From: CADCVW01 sp964251385
Lineage (GTDB): Bacteria; Pseudomonadota; Alphaproteobacteria; Sphingomonadales; Sphingomonadaceae
Length of the DNA: 64,000 bases
Assembly (NCBI GenBank): GCA_964251385.1
Contig: CAXUJK010000005.1
Location: 1 to 64,000 of the forward strand
Reading direction: 5' to 3'
Shown here: positions 1-8,297 of the stretch, one piece after another
Layout of the letters: the number at the start of each line of letters is the position of its first letter
Numbering within the stretch: position 1 is the first letter of the stretch
The notes under the pieces: model-generated
Seen by the model: the letters and a program-made list of their open reading frames with translations, nothing else
What the model was told of the DNA's origin: nothing
Database searches by the model: none
Program-made: the position numbers and the translations under genes

Positions 1-455
1 CCAAGCAGAAGCTCAAGGGCTATTACGGCGACGTCACCGAGAAGCAGTTCAAGCAAACCTACCAAGCCGCCAGCCGCATGAAGGGCGACGCCAGCCAGAA
101 CCTCATCGGGCTGCTCGAACGCCGCCTCGACATGATCGTCTACCGCGCCAAATTCGCGCCGACCGTATGGGCCGCGCGCCAGATCGTCAGCCACGGGCAC
201 ATCCGTGTCAACGGCGGCAAGTGCAACATCGCGTCCCGCCGCATCGACGTCGGCGACGAGATCACGCTGTCGCAAAAGGCGCAGGAAATGGCACTGGTCA
301 TCGAGGCGCAGTCGCTGTCCGAGCGCGAGATCCCCGACTATGTCGTCCCCGACGGCGCAAGCAAGGTCACGTACACGCGCGTCCCGACGCTCGACGAAGT
401 GCCCTACCCGGTCAAGATGGAGCCGAACCTGGTCGTCGAGTTCTACTCGCGCTGA
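1..455 (+). CDS. rpsD: 30S ribosomal protein S4, 5'-truncated by window edge
   Basis: Ribosomal protein S4 is a primary 16S rRNA-binding protein that nucleates assembly of the small subunit. The reading frame is open from base 3, so the start lies before the window and about 150 C-terminal residues are visible. The RNA-binding S4 domain is clear: LLERRLDMIVYRAKFAPT, then ARQIVSHGHIRVNGGKCN and the RRIDVGDEI turn. The protein ends VVEFYSR, typical of alphaproteobacterial S4. No other ribosomal gene follows. The next gene is convergent and starts 46 nt after the stop, with no clear terminator between them. Confidence 0.97.
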   Translation, partial: KQKLKGYYGDVTEKQFKQTYQAASRMKGDASQNLIGLLERRLDMIVYRAKFAPTVWAARQIVSHGHIRVNGGKCNIASRRIDVGDEITLSQKAQEMALVIEAQSLSEREIPDYVVPDGASKVTYTRVPTLDEVPYPVKMEPNLVVEFYSR

Positions 456-500
456 TCTGTTGCAAGGGGCAAAGGACCGACGACGTCCGGACGCCTCTTG

Positions 501-2504
501 TTACATCTTCAGGGTTTCCCGCAGAAACGCTTCCGACTTGCTCAGCATGTCCGCGCGTACGGCGGAGTCGCGGAGCTGGTGATCGACTTTGGGGTAAGTC
601 ACTAATTGGCTTTTCTTGCCGGCACCTTTCAGCCGCTTGTCCATGAATTGCGCCTGCTTGACATCGACGTTGATGTCGTCGTCTCCGTGAAACATCAGTA
701 CCGGAGCCTTGATCTTCTCGGCATTTCGCGCAGGAGAGCCTTCGATCAGGTGAGGTCCATCCCCAATATAATTCTGCGCGACCTTCATGTTCGTAAAGCC
801 ACGTTGTTCGCCACGCAGCAGGTTGAGGTCCGTCACCGGAGCAATCGCGACCACGGCCTTGAACAGGTCAGGATCGACCACTCCGGATTGAAGTGCCGCA
901 TAGCCGCCGTATGACCAGCCGACGATTGCCAATCTGCCGGCGTCGGCGATCCCCTGCTTCACCAGCCATCGCCCCGCATCGTTTACGTCGCCGATCGCGG
1001 TCTTCCACGACTTGAATCCGTTCTGCTGGAACCATCCTTCGCCGTACCCGGCGGAGCCTCGAAAATTCGGCTGCAACACGGCAAATCCGCGATTGACGTA
1101 ATATTGCGCCAGCCAGTCAAAGCCCCACTCGTCTCGTGCCGCGGGACCGCCATGGGGCATGACGATGGCGGGCAATCCTTTCCCGTCCGAACCCGGCGGC
1201 AGCGTCAGATAAGCCGGGATCATCGTACCATCCGACGCGGGATAATCCATCGGCCTTACCGTGCCCAGGGCTATCTTTTCTAGATCCGGGCGTACCAGGG
1301 CAAGCTCGATCAACGAACGCGTAGTACCGTGGTAGAGGTAATAGCGGCCTGGATCGACATCGCTCGACGCGTAGAGCAAGTGTCGGTTTTCATCCGCGCT
1401 TGAATCGACGAAGCGGATGAGTGGAAGCTTTGGTAAAGCTTTGGTCAATGCCGCCCGAAGCTTCTCGTACTTCGGATCGAAGTAAACGGTCTCGGCCTTT
1501 TCGGTGGTGTAACCGGCCCCGATCACCCGACCTTGCCGTCCGATGCGAATGACCCGGTCTATATCGACCCGAGGATGCGCGAGCACCAACTCCGTCGCCA
1601 TGCTCCCGTCGAGCTTGACGCGGTACAAGGCGTCGCGCCCGTTCGTCTTGCGAAGCGCGTATGCCACATCCGACACCGCATCCACCGCGATCGGATACAG
1701 ACCTTCATCGTCGACACGGCTATAGATGGAGAACGGCTTCCAGCCCGATGTCCCTTTCAGTCGGTAGACGAAGTTCAGCTTGCCTTTGCTTAGATAATCG
1801 AACTTGAGCGCCTCATCGGTGCTCATGATCCGAATGGCACCCGTGCCGTCCGAAAGGTACGACTGCACGCGAGGGTTGGCCATTTCCCGATGCTGAACCT
1901 TGGCGGTCTTGGTATCGATGATGTCGACGCCGAGACCGTCGTAGAGGCTGCCGAGGCTGCCGGGTACATCCTTCGCGGGAACATAGGTCCTGGCAAGGAG
2001 GACGTTGTTCGTCGAGCCGTCCAGCCAATCCAGAACATAGCCGTCGCTTTGCTGCGAGTAGCGTTGAACCCTTTCGCGCGCGCCGAGCGGGACGACATTG
2101 GAGCCGTCCGCGTCGAGGGCGGCAAGACGCGAGTAACCGAGCTTGCCGCGTTCGACGTCCGCCACGCCATACTGCGTGCAGAGCAGGCGTGTGTTCGATA
2201 CCCAGCCGCAAGACGTCAGCGAAAGCGGATCGCCGTTCGCGTAGTTGACGGCTTTCGTTTCACCCGACGCCACGTCGGATACCTGGAGAACGGTGGCACG
2301 CCGCGGGCCGGGGGTGATGAACGCGATCCGCTTGCCGTCAGGAGAGATGCTCGCGTCGGCGACCCGTTCGCGGTTGCCGAACGCAGCAGCCGCCTGTTGC
2401 GAAGTGAGGCCGACGTTCGATGTTTCGACGTTTTGTGCCGCCGCCAACGACAGGGACGACACTCCCAGAGATAGCAGCGACAAAATTCCGGCGGCCTTCA
2501 ACAT
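501..2504 (-). CDS. S9 family prolyl oligopeptidase-like serine peptidase, exported
   Basis: This 667-residue protein is probably a secreted dipeptidyl or acylaminoacyl peptidase-like enzyme that cleaves short peptides. I chose the ATG at 2504 over an upstream in-frame start because GGGGAG lies just ahead of it and a signal peptide (LSLLSLGVSSLSLAAAQ) follows directly. Residues ~50-400 look like the beta-propeller, with repeated blocks such as ISPDGKRIAFITPG. The C-terminal alpha/beta hydrolase has PHGGPAARDEWGFDWLAQYY, nucleophile Ser531 in GWSYGGY, Asp610 in HGDDDINV and His642 in KVDHQL. Base composition looks lower in GC than the neighbours, so acquisition by transfer is possible. The substrate cannot be read from the sequence. 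Confidence 0.9.
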   Translation of the reverse strand: MLKAAGILSLLSLGVSSLSLAAAQNVETSNVGLTSQQAAAAFGNRERVADASISPDGKRIAFITPGPRRATVLQVSDVASGETKAVNYANGDPLSLTSCGWVSNTRLLCTQYGVADVERGKLGYSRLAALDADGSNVVPLGARERVQRYSQQSDGYVLDWLDGSTNNVLLARTYVPAKDVPGSLGSLYDGLGVDIIDTKTAKVQHREMANPRVQSYLSDGTGAIRIMSTDEALKFDYLSKGKLNFVYRLKGTSGWKPFSIYSRVDDEGLYPIAVDAVSDVAYALRKTNGRDALYRVKLDGSMATELVLAHPRVDIDRVIRIGRQGRVIGAGYTTEKAETVYFDPKYEKLRAALTKALPKLPLIRFVDSSADENRHLLYASSDVDPGRYYLYHGTTRSLIELALVRPDLEKIALGTVRPMDYPASDGTMIPAYLTLPPGSDGKGLPAIVMPHGGPAARDEWGFDWLAQYYVNRGFAVLQPNFRGSAGYGEGWFQQNGFKSWKTAIGDVNDAGRWLVKQGIADAGRLAIVGWSYGGYAALQSGVVDPDLFKAVVAIAPVTDLNLLRGEQRGFTNMKVAQNYIGDGPHLIEGSPARNAEKIKAPVLMFHGDDDINVDVKQAQFMDKRLKGAGKKSQLVTYPKVDHQLRDSAVRADMLSKSEAFLRETLKM

Positions 2505-2776
2505 GTCGGTTCTCCCCTTGTGCGCTTGAAGTTGTCCTGCTTTGCAGCCGCTGGCAAGCCTCGCGGGACAGTGCCCGCTCATAGAGCTTTTCATTCGCGC
2601 GTTTGGTCGTATGAACCTGGGCGACCGCGCCTCGGGATCTGAAATGACCTTCTCCTTGCTTGCGTCGGCAGACCGAAAGTGACTCCGTGCATATCGGCGT
2701 CATCGGCGTTCGAGGCGAGCGCCCCGACCAGCGTCTTCGTGGACCGGGACAGTCGCGGAGACACTATGGTCGCGCC

Positions 2777-3772
2777 ATGCGACAAGGACCGCTAGTCACT
2801 CTCCGTCAACCTTCCGAGTGGGCACCCCACGAAGCCGTGTGGATCGGCTTTCCCAGCCATGCGGAGCTGTGGGAAGCCGACCTCGGCCCCGCCCGCGCCG
2901 AAGTCCTGGCGTTCGCCCGCGCGGTCCACGCTGACGGACACGGCGAAGCCGTTCGCCTCGTCGCCGCCGACGAGGAGTCCGCGTTCGCGGCGCGCCGCCT
3001 GGCGAGTGACGCCATCGAAGTCGTTCACGCCCGCTTCGGCGACATCTGGCTTCGCGACACCGGACCCATCATCCTCGGCCACGGGCGCACCCGCGAAGCG
3101 CGCGATTTCGCGTTCAACGGCTGGGGCGGCAAGTACCGGCTGTCCGGCGACGACACGATCGGCGCGAGCCTTGCCGAGGCCACCGGCTTCCCGACCCGCA
3201 CCCGCGACTGGATCTTCGAGGGCGGCGCGATCGACGTCGACGGCACGGGGCTCGCGGTCACCACCGAACAGTGCCTGCTCAACCCCAACCGCAACCCCGG
3301 CCTGACCCGCGCCGACGTCGAAGCCCGGCTACGCGAAGACCTCGGGATCGACCGCGTACTGTGGCTGGTCGAAGGGATGGCCAACGACCACACCGACGGC
3401 CACGTCGACAATCTGGCGAGGTTCGTCGGCGCCGGCCGCATCGCGATCCCGCAACCGACCGACGACGACCCCAACACCGCCGTCTACGCGGACGCGACCC
3501 AGCGCGCGGAAGCGTTCGGGCTCGACGTAGTTCCCGTCCCCTCGCCCGGCCGCGTCGAACGTAACGGCGAGATCGTTCCCGCGTCCTATATGAACTTCTA
3601 CATCGGCAACGCGTCCGTGGTCGTCCCCACCTACGGCGCGCCGAACGACGACGCCGCGGTCGCCGCGATCGGCGCGTTCTTCCCCGACCGGCAAGCGATC
3701 GGTTTTCGCGCCGACCACATCCTGAGCGGCGGCGGCAGTTTTCATTGCATCAGCCAGCAGGTGCCGTTGTAG
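2777..3772 (+). CDS. aguA: Agmatine deiminase
   Basis: Hydrolyses agmatine to N-carbamoylputrescine and ammonia in the arginine decarboxylase route to putrescine. It is a 331-residue member of the bacterial peptidyl-arginine deiminase fold family. Visible family motifs are WAPHEAVWIGFPS near the N-terminus, WLRDTGPI, FNGWGGKY, EGGAIDVDG, NDHTDGHVDNLARF and the C-terminal GGGSFHCISQQ, whose Cys324 is the expected nucleophile. The ATG at 2777 places the conserved start at the usual distance; an upstream in-frame extension to 2660 has no family similarity. The partner enzyme aguB lies about 600 nt downstream on the same strand. The 3' end overlaps a convergent gene by 23 nt. Confidence 0.95.
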   Translation: MRQGPLVTLRQPSEWAPHEAVWIGFPSHAELWEADLGPARAEVLAFARAVHADGHGEAVRLVAADEESAFAARRLASDAIEVVHARFGDIWLRDTGPIILGHGRTREARDFAFNGWGGKYRLSGDDTIGASLAEATGFPTRTRDWIFEGGAIDVDGTGLAVTTEQCLLNPNRNPGLTRADVEARLREDLGIDRVLWLVEGMANDHTDGHVDNLARFVGAGRIAIPQPTDDDPNTAVYADATQRAEAFGLDVVPVPSPGRVERNGEIVPASYMNFYIGNASVVVPTYGAPNDDAAVAAIGAFFPDRQAIGFRADHILSGGGSFHCISQQVPL

Positions 3773-4283
3773 GCCGAAGGGGATCGTCGCGCAGGATGAC
3801 GCTGATCATCCCGTCCGGCTCCATCCGCGCAGCCTTGACCCGCGACAGCTCCTCGACTCCCGCCTGGCGCACGCGCGACATGAGTTCGTCCGTGGTGACC
3901 AGATGCGCGCGCATGTTGCGCATGACGATGCGGCCGTCCTCCACGAGCATGACGGCGGGCGGATCGAGCATGCGCGCGAACGCCGGCACGCGGCAGCTCG
4001 TCCATTCGATCAGCCAGCTCCAGAACAGGATCGTGCTCAGCGACACGCCGGCTTCGACGATCGATATCGATTCGGCCATGAACCCGGGCCCCGCGACGTC
4101 GGCGATCAGGACCACGACCAGCACGTCCGTCGTCCCGAGCCCGCCCGACTGCCGCTTCACCACCAGCCGCAGCAGAGCGACGATCAGGAAGTACATGACC
4201 GTCCCGCGCACGATCATTTCGGCAAGTCCGTATCGCGGGGTGAAGATGGCGGCCCAGTCGACAGCCCAGATCGTCGCGCTCAT
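3750..4283 (-). CDS. DUF421 (YetF-like) membrane protein
   Basis: 177-residue inner-membrane protein of the DUF421/YetF family, whose biochemical role is unknown. Three hydrophobic segments occupy roughly residues 20-105 (MIVRGTVMYFLIVALLRLVV, DVLVVVLIADVAGPGF, GVSLSTILFWSWLIEW). The conserved soluble region follows, with PAVMLVEDGRIVMRNMRAHLVTTDEL and a basic AARMEPDGMISVILR strand. It lies on the opposite strand between aguA and aguB, and its last 23 nt overlap the end of aguA. It therefore separates two pathway genes, but nothing in it points to a polyamine role. Confidence 0.88.
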   Translation of the reverse strand: MSATIWAVDWAAIFTPRYGLAEMIVRGTVMYFLIVALLRLVVKRQSGGLGTTDVLVVVLIADVAGPGFMAESISIVEAGVSLSTILFWSWLIEWTSCRVPAFARMLDPPAVMLVEDGRIVMRNMRAHLVTTDELMSRVRQAGVEELSRVKAARMEPDGMISVILRDDPLRPTTAPAG

Positions 4284-4361
4284 AGGTCCGTCCTTGACTT
4301 GGTCAGGCCCGCCGCATGCCGCCTTGCATCCCCTTCATGCGCCCCGCATGGACGGCACGCC

Positions 4362-5210
4362 ATGACCCACCTCACCATCGCCGCGCTCCAGCTCGCCTTC
4401 ACGGACGATGCCGCAGCCAACATCGCCGCCGTCTCCGACCTCGTCCGCGAGGCCGCGGCAAAAGGCGCGACCGTCATCCTCCCGCCCGAATTGTTCGAAG
4501 GCCATTATTTCTGCCGCGTCGAGGACGAAGGCTTGTTCGCCCGCGCAAAATCGACCGCCGAACACCCCGCGGTACGCGCCATGCAGGCGCTCGCGGCGGA
4601 ACTGTCCGTCACCATCCCGACCAGCTTCTTCGAAGCCGACGGCCCGCACCACTATAACAGCCTCGCGATGATCGGCCCCGACGGCGCGGTGCAGGGCGTG
4701 TACCGCAAGACGCACATCCCCGACGGCTCCGGCTACGAGGAGAAATTCTACTTTCGGCCGGGCAACACGGGCTTCAAGGTCTGGCCCGCGAACGGGGCGA
4801 CCGTCGGCGTCGGCGTCTGCTGGGACCAATGGTACCCGGAAACCGCCCGCGCGATGATGCTCATGGGGGCCGAAATCCTGTTCTATCCGACCGCGATCGG
4901 ATCCGAACCCCACGACGCTGATCTCGACACCAGCCGCCTGTGGCGTCGCGCGATGATAGGGCACGCGGTCTCCAACGTCGTTCCCGTCGTGGCATCCAAC
5001 CGCATCGGCACGGAAGACGGCCAGCATTTCTATGGCCACAGCTTCATCTGCGACGAACGCGGCGACATGCTGGCGGAGTTCGGCGCGGAGGAAACGGGGG
5101 TACTGGTTGCCACGCTCGACCTCGACCTCGTCAAGCGCCACCGCGCCGCCTTCGGCTTCTTCCGCGATCGCCGACCAGACATGTACGGGCGGCTGGTGGA
5201 GGATATCTGA
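4362..5210 (+). CDS. aguB: N-carbamoylputrescine amidase
   Basis: Nitrilase-superfamily amidase of 282 residues that hydrolyses N-carbamoylputrescine to putrescine, CO2 and ammonia, completing the step begun by aguA. The Glu-Lys-Cys triad is visible: Glu43 in PPELFEGHYF, Lys116 in YRKTHIPDG and Cys153 in GVCWDQWYPE. The start at 4362 gives the standard MTHLTIAALQ opening. The frame is open upstream to 3903, but that extension is out-of-frame shadow of the DUF421 gene. ALQLAFTDDAAANI and the C-terminal FFRDRRPDMYG are characteristic of the AguB clade. A family B palindromic repeat begins only a few bases after the stop. Confidence 0.96.
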   Translation: MTHLTIAALQLAFTDDAAANIAAVSDLVREAAAKGATVILPPELFEGHYFCRVEDEGLFARAKSTAEHPAVRAMQALAAELSVTIPTSFFEADGPHHYNSLAMIGPDGAVQGVYRKTHIPDGSGYEEKFYFRPGNTGFKVWPANGATVGVGVCWDQWYPETARAMMLMGAEILFYPTAIGSEPHDADLDTSRLWRRAMIGHAVSNVVPVVASNRIGTEDGQHFYGHSFICDERGDMLAEFGAEETGVLVATLDLDLVKRHRAAFGFFRDRRPDMYGRLVEDI

Positions 5211-5216
5211 GCCAAG

Positions 5217-5302
5217 GTCATCCCGGCGGGTACCGGGATCTCAGCGGGTATCGACTGCCGATGATTCGATCCCCTGAGATCCCAGCATGCGCTGGGATGA
5301 CG
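5217..5302. repeat. Family B dispersed palindromic repeat, copy 1
   Basis: An imperfect inverted repeat whose left arm reads TCATCCCGGCGGGTACCGGG and whose right arm reads CCCAGCATGCGCTGGGATGA, each followed inward by GATCTCAG or CTGAGATC. About 30 nt of variable sequence lies between the arms. Copies with the same plan occur near 61712 and 63126. This copy overlaps the 3' end of the uracil-DNA glycosylase gene, whose stop lies inside the repeat. Confidence 0.85.
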
Positions 5303-5984
5303 TGGGAGAAATTAGCAAAGCCCGCGCGAACACCGCTTCGAACATGGCACGCGTCAGCCGTCCCGTGTTCTGATTGTAACGCGAACAATGATAGCTATCG
5401 ATCAGCAACCGCCCGTCGGGCAGCCGGTGTTCGGCCAGATGCCCGAACTTGTACGCCGACAACCTCCCGCCGCTGGTCCGCACCGCGGACCCATGCGCGA
5501 TCGAGCCCAGCGCGATCAGCGTGCGGACGTTCGGCACCGCCTCCAGCGATGCCTGGTAGAACACGCGGCACGTCGCGATCTCCTCCGGCGTCGGCTTGTT
5601 CTGCGGCGGCAGGCACTTGACCGCGTTGAGGATCACCGCGCCTTTCAGCCGGAAGCCGTCGTCGGCACTAGCCGCGTACGTGCCTTCGGCGAGCCCGAAC
5701 TTGCTCAGCGTCTCGAACAGCAGCTCGCCCGCATAATCCCCCGTGAACGGTCGCCCCGTCCGGTTCGCGCCGTGCTTGCCCGGCGCCAAGCCGACGATCC
5801 CCAGCCAGGCATGCCGATCGCCCATTGCGCGCACCGGGCTGTTCCACCAGTCCGGATACTCCGCGCGGCAATCCTGCCGAAACGCGACCAGCCGCGGGCA
5901 CAGCGGGCAATCGCGGGGCGGTTCGACCGCGGCGATCGGGCTCGGCGGCAGGTTGTGCAGCGCTTCGGGGCTGGCGGGGAGCAT
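5241..5984 (-). CDS. Family 5 (UDGb-type) uracil-DNA glycosylase, 4Fe-4S, with repeat-derived tail
   Basis: Removes uracil, and probably other deaminated bases, from DNA as the first step of base excision repair. It is 247 residues long. Cys26, Cys29, Cys124 and Cys139 are positioned to bind the 4Fe-4S cluster of family 4/5 enzymes. The active-site loop GLAPGKHGANRTGRPFTGD and the C-terminal DSYHCSRYNQNTGRLT identify the family 5 (UDGb) type. After RAMFEAVFARALL the last ~19 residues (SSQRMLGSQG onward) are encoded by a family B palindromic repeat and are probably not part of the ancestral protein. The start is 23 nt from that of the divergent folK, so the two share a promoter region. Confidence 0.92.
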   Translation of the reverse strand: MLPASPEALHNLPPSPIAAVEPPRDCPLCPRLVAFRQDCRAEYPDWWNSPVRAMGDRHAWLGIVGLAPGKHGANRTGRPFTGDYAGELLFETLSKFGLAEGTYAASADDGFRLKGAVILNAVKCLPPQNKPTPEEIATCRVFYQASLEAVPNVRTLIALGSIAHGSAVRTSGGRLSAYKFGHLAEHRLPDGRLLIDSYHCSRYNQNTGRLTRAMFEAVFARALLISPTSSQRMLGSQGIESSAVDTR

Positions 5985-6007
5985 GACGGCGGCTTAGGCG
6001 AAGGCCA

Positions 6008-6544
6008 GTGGAGACAACAAGACCGGGCACGACAAGCTATGCGATCGCGCTCGGCTCCAATCGAAGGCACGGCCGCCACGGCGATCCGCGAAACGTGGTC
6101 GAAGCCGCGGTCGGCGCGCTCGCGGGTGCAGGTCTGGTCGTCACAGCCCGGTCGCGGACCCGCGAAACCCTGGCCATGGGCGGGGCCGGCCGACGCTTCG
6201 CCAACGCGGTCGTCATTGTCGAGACTTCGCTGTTCCCACCGGACTTGCTGGTGCTGCTCAAGCGCATCGAGCGCGTTTTCGGGCGCCGCACCGCACGCCG
6301 ATGGGCCCCGCGTGTGCTCGACCTCGACATCCTCTGGTGGTCCGAAGGCCCTTACCGAGGCGGACGCGGAGCCTCTTCCCTGTCGATCCCGCATGAAGGG
6401 CTGGCGACGCGCGCCTTCGTCCTCGAACCCCTCCTCGACATCGTCCCGAATGCCCGGCATCCCCTTCTTGGGCGCACCTTTGCCTCGCTTTTGACCAGCC
6501 TGCGGGCACCCCGCCCGGTTGACCGCTTACGGCCGCACCCCTAG
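6008..6544 (+). CDS. folK: 2-amino-4-hydroxy-6-hydroxymethyldihydropteridine pyrophosphokinase
   Basis: Transfers pyrophosphate from ATP to 6-hydroxymethyl-7,8-dihydropterin in folate synthesis. The 178-residue protein starts with GTG at 6008. It shows YAIALGSNRR at the N-terminus, the mid-protein FANAVVIVET strand, and the signature RRWAPRVLDLDILWW with its two metal-binding Asp residues. LSIPHEGLATRAFVLEPLLDI follows, as expected for HPPK. No other folate genes adjoin it. It is divergent from the glycosylase gene and followed 12 nt later by tRNA-Lys on the same strand. Confidence 0.95.
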   Translation: METTRPGTTSYAIALGSNRRHGRHGDPRNVVEAAVGALAGAGLVVTARSRTRETLAMGGAGRRFANAVVIVETSLFPPDLLVLLKRIERVFGRRTARRWAPRVLDLDILWWSEGPYRGGRGASSLSIPHEGLATRAFVLEPLLDIVPNARHPLLGRTFASLLTSLRAPRPVDRLRPHP

Positions 6545-6556
6545 CTAACGGTGACC

Positions 6557-6632
6557 GGGCCCTTAGCTCAGTCGGTAGAGCACGTGACTTTTAATCACTA
6601 GGTCGCTGGTTCGAACCCAGCAGGGCTCACCA
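6557..6632 (+). tRNA. tRNA-Lys(TTT)
   Basis: A 76-nt cloverleaf with encoded CCA. The acceptor GGGCCCT pairs with AGGGCTC (one G-T pair). The D arm is GCTC/GAGC, the anticodon loop CTTTTAA carries TTT at 6590-6592, and the T arm is GCTGG-TTCGAAC-CCAGC. The first anticodon-stem pair (C27 with T43) is mismatched; the other four pairs are good. No integrase or duplicated attachment site is visible next to it. Confidence 0.96.
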
Positions 6633-6653
6633 TCGTTTTCCGAACGGACCGCA

Positions 6654-7220
6654 TTGCAAGCGATCGACAACGCGCTGCTGCGGGCTTTGGTGCGCATCGG
6701 GCAGGATCGGCCTGAACTGCTGCCGCTCGTGCGCGGCGTGAGCGAACTGGGCGGTTCGGCATGGCTGGTGCCGCTGACTTCGGCCCTGGCGGCTCTGGTC
6801 TTCCTGCGCGGACACCCGCGACATGCGGCGGCGCTGTTGCTCGTCACGTCGGGCGGGCGACTCCTCGTGGAGCTACTCAAATGGTGGACCGGGCGTGTCC
6901 GGCCTGATCTGGTCGACTACCAGGTCACGGTGCACTCGCTGAGTTTTCCAAGCGGGCACGCCGCCAATTCGCTGATCGTATATCTGACTCTGGCTCTGAT
7001 CGTAGCGCCCCTGTTCGGGGCTGCACGCTGGCCCGTCATCGCCGCCTTGATCGCAGCGGTTCTGATCGGCGTGACGCGTCCCATCTTGGGCGTACATTGG
7101 CCAAGCGACGTGCTGGCGGGTTGGGCGCTCGCCCTTGCCTGGACCCTGGCCGCCACTTGGGCGCTTGCGAAGTGGATGAGGGACGACCCGCGGACCGCCC
7201 CTCCTCCGATCAGCGGTTGA
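6654..7220 (+). CDS. PAP2-family membrane phosphatase
   Basis: 188-residue membrane phosphatase of the type 2 phosphatidic acid phosphatase superfamily, acting on a lipid phosphate or undecaprenyl pyrophosphate-like substrate at the periplasmic face. All three signature motifs are present: KWWTGRVRP (KxxxxxxRP), FPSGHAANS (PSGH) and TRPILGVHWPSDVLAG (SRxxxxxHxxxD type, with Thr for Ser). Several hydrophobic helices separate them. No ATG is available, so the start is taken as TTG at 6654, just after tRNA-Lys; this is the least certain part. Its end overlaps the convergent DUF2383 gene by 11 nt. Confidence 0.9.
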   Translation: MQAIDNALLRALVRIGQDRPELLPLVRGVSELGGSAWLVPLTSALAALVFLRGHPRHAAALLLVTSGGRLLVELLKWWTGRVRPDLVDYQVTVHSLSFPSGHAANSLIVYLTLALIVAPLFGAARWPVIAALIAAVLIGVTRPILGVHWPSDVLAGWALALAWTLAATWALAKWMRDDPRTAPPPISG

Positions 7221-7659
7221 TCGCCTGCTTCAGGTCGCGGGCACGGTCGTGGCCCTGCTTGACCTTGGTGTAGGCCTGCTGGACGACGGTCAGCGCCTGC
7301 GGGGACAGATCGACATTGCCGATCGCCGTCTCGAACTTCTCCTTGATATAGTCCTCGCCACGCTCGACTTCCTCGATGATCGCCTTGTCCTCGCGTGCGG
7401 ACACCATTTCGCGCAGCTTCATGAATGCCTGGTGCGCCGAACCCAGCATCGACGGAGAGTCGGTCGGCTCGCCGCCCATGCTCGTGATCGCGTCGCGCAG
7501 CATGTGCGCGACTTCGGCGCGCTCCTTGGCACCCTGGTGGAACAGCGCCTGCACTTCGTTGCTGTCGACGTCGCGCGACGACTCCTCGTACCCTTTGACG
7601 CTGTCGTAAACGGTGGACAGAAGCGTGTTGAGGACGGCGACGTCCTTTTCGTTGGCCAT
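7210..7659 (-). CDS. DUF2383 (PA2169-type) four-helix-bundle protein
   Basis: 149-residue soluble helical protein of the DUF2383 family, which resembles ferritin-like four-helix bundles and is often stress-associated; its exact function is unknown. Recognisable blocks are VAVLNTLLSTVYDSVKGYEE, FHQGAKERAEVAHMLRDAIT and EDKAIIEEVERGEDYIKEKF, with the acidic and His residues spaced along helices. The Met start at 7659 is preceded by a purine-rich AAGGAGC. The gene stands alone and overlaps the PAP2 gene at its 3' end. Confidence 0.88.
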   Translation of the reverse strand: MANEKDVAVLNTLLSTVYDSVKGYEESSRDVDSNEVQALFHQGAKERAEVAHMLRDAITSMGGEPTDSPSMLGSAHQAFMKLREMVSAREDKAIIEEVERGEDYIKEKFETAIGNVDLSPQALTVVQQAYTKVKQGHDRARDLKQAINR

Positions 7660-7715
7660 GATGTGGCTCCTTCGTGAGTGGATGGAGCCTTGCTAACGTC
7701 AGGCAGGCGAAAAGG

Positions 7716-8297
7716 TTACGTAACCTTGCGGAACAGCAGCATGAGATTGCTCGCGGGCATCTCGACCAGTTCCGCCAAGGCGAACGCGGAGGATATGGCG
7801 GCGACCGCCTCGACGGTTCGCAGACCCCAGGCGGGATCACGCGCCTTGAGCGAAGCATCGAAGGCTTCGTTGCTGGGCGCGGTCGGCACGCCTAGGCGGC
7901 GGTACGGTCCGTAAAGGATCAGCGGCGCACCCGGCTCCAGCAACGTTGCCACGCCCGCAAACAGCCCGAGCGTCGCCGCCCACGGACTAATGTGGACCAT
8001 GTTGATGCAGACGATCGCGTCGGCACGGTCGATCGGCCAATCCGCGGACGCGGCGTCGAGCGCGAGCGGCGGCAACACGTCGGTGCCCGCGCTCCACGAC
8101 GCGATCGAAGCACGCGCATCCGCGTCCGGGTCGCTCGGCTGCCAAGCGAGCGTGGGCAAGCGTCGGGCGAAGTGCACGACGTGCTCGCCAGACCCGCTCG
8201 CGACTTCGAGCACGATCCCGCTGTCGGGCAACCAGCGCGCGAGCACGTCCGCGATCGCGTCCCGGTTGCGCTCCGCCGCGGGCGAGGACAGCCTCAC
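7716..8297 (-). CDS. DUF938 SAM-dependent methyltransferase-like protein
   Basis: 193-residue protein of the DUF938 family with a class I methyltransferase fold. The SAM-binding glycine loop reads VLEVASGSGEHVVHFA (residues ~29-44), followed by WQPSDPDADARASI and the acidic-strand region DAIVCINMVHISPW. The family opening AAERNRDAIADVL is present. Its GTG start overlaps the gcvPB stop by 4 nt, so it is probably co-transcribed as the last gene of the glycine cleavage operon. The acceptor substrate is unknown, and I see no direct reason to link it to glycine metabolism beyond the coupling. Confidence 0.88.
   Translation of the reverse strand: MRLSSPAAERNRDAIADVLARWLPDSGIVLEVASGSGEHVVHFARRLPTLAWQPSDPDADARASIASWSAGTDVLPPLALDAASADWPIDRADAIVCINMVHISPWAATLGLFAGVATLLEPGAPLILYGPYRRLGVPTAPSNEAFDASLKARDPAWGLRTVEAVAAISSAFALAELVEMPASNLMLLFRKVT

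Noticed and set aside
2505..2776. A possible small gene in the gap between the S9 peptidase and aguA
   Set aside because: Open frames there are short, lack ribosome-binding sites and show no protein-like composition; it is probably a divergent promoter region.
6557..6632. tRNA-Lys considered as an integration site for a genomic island
   Set aside because: No integrase, no duplicated tRNA 3' end and no accessory genes next to it.
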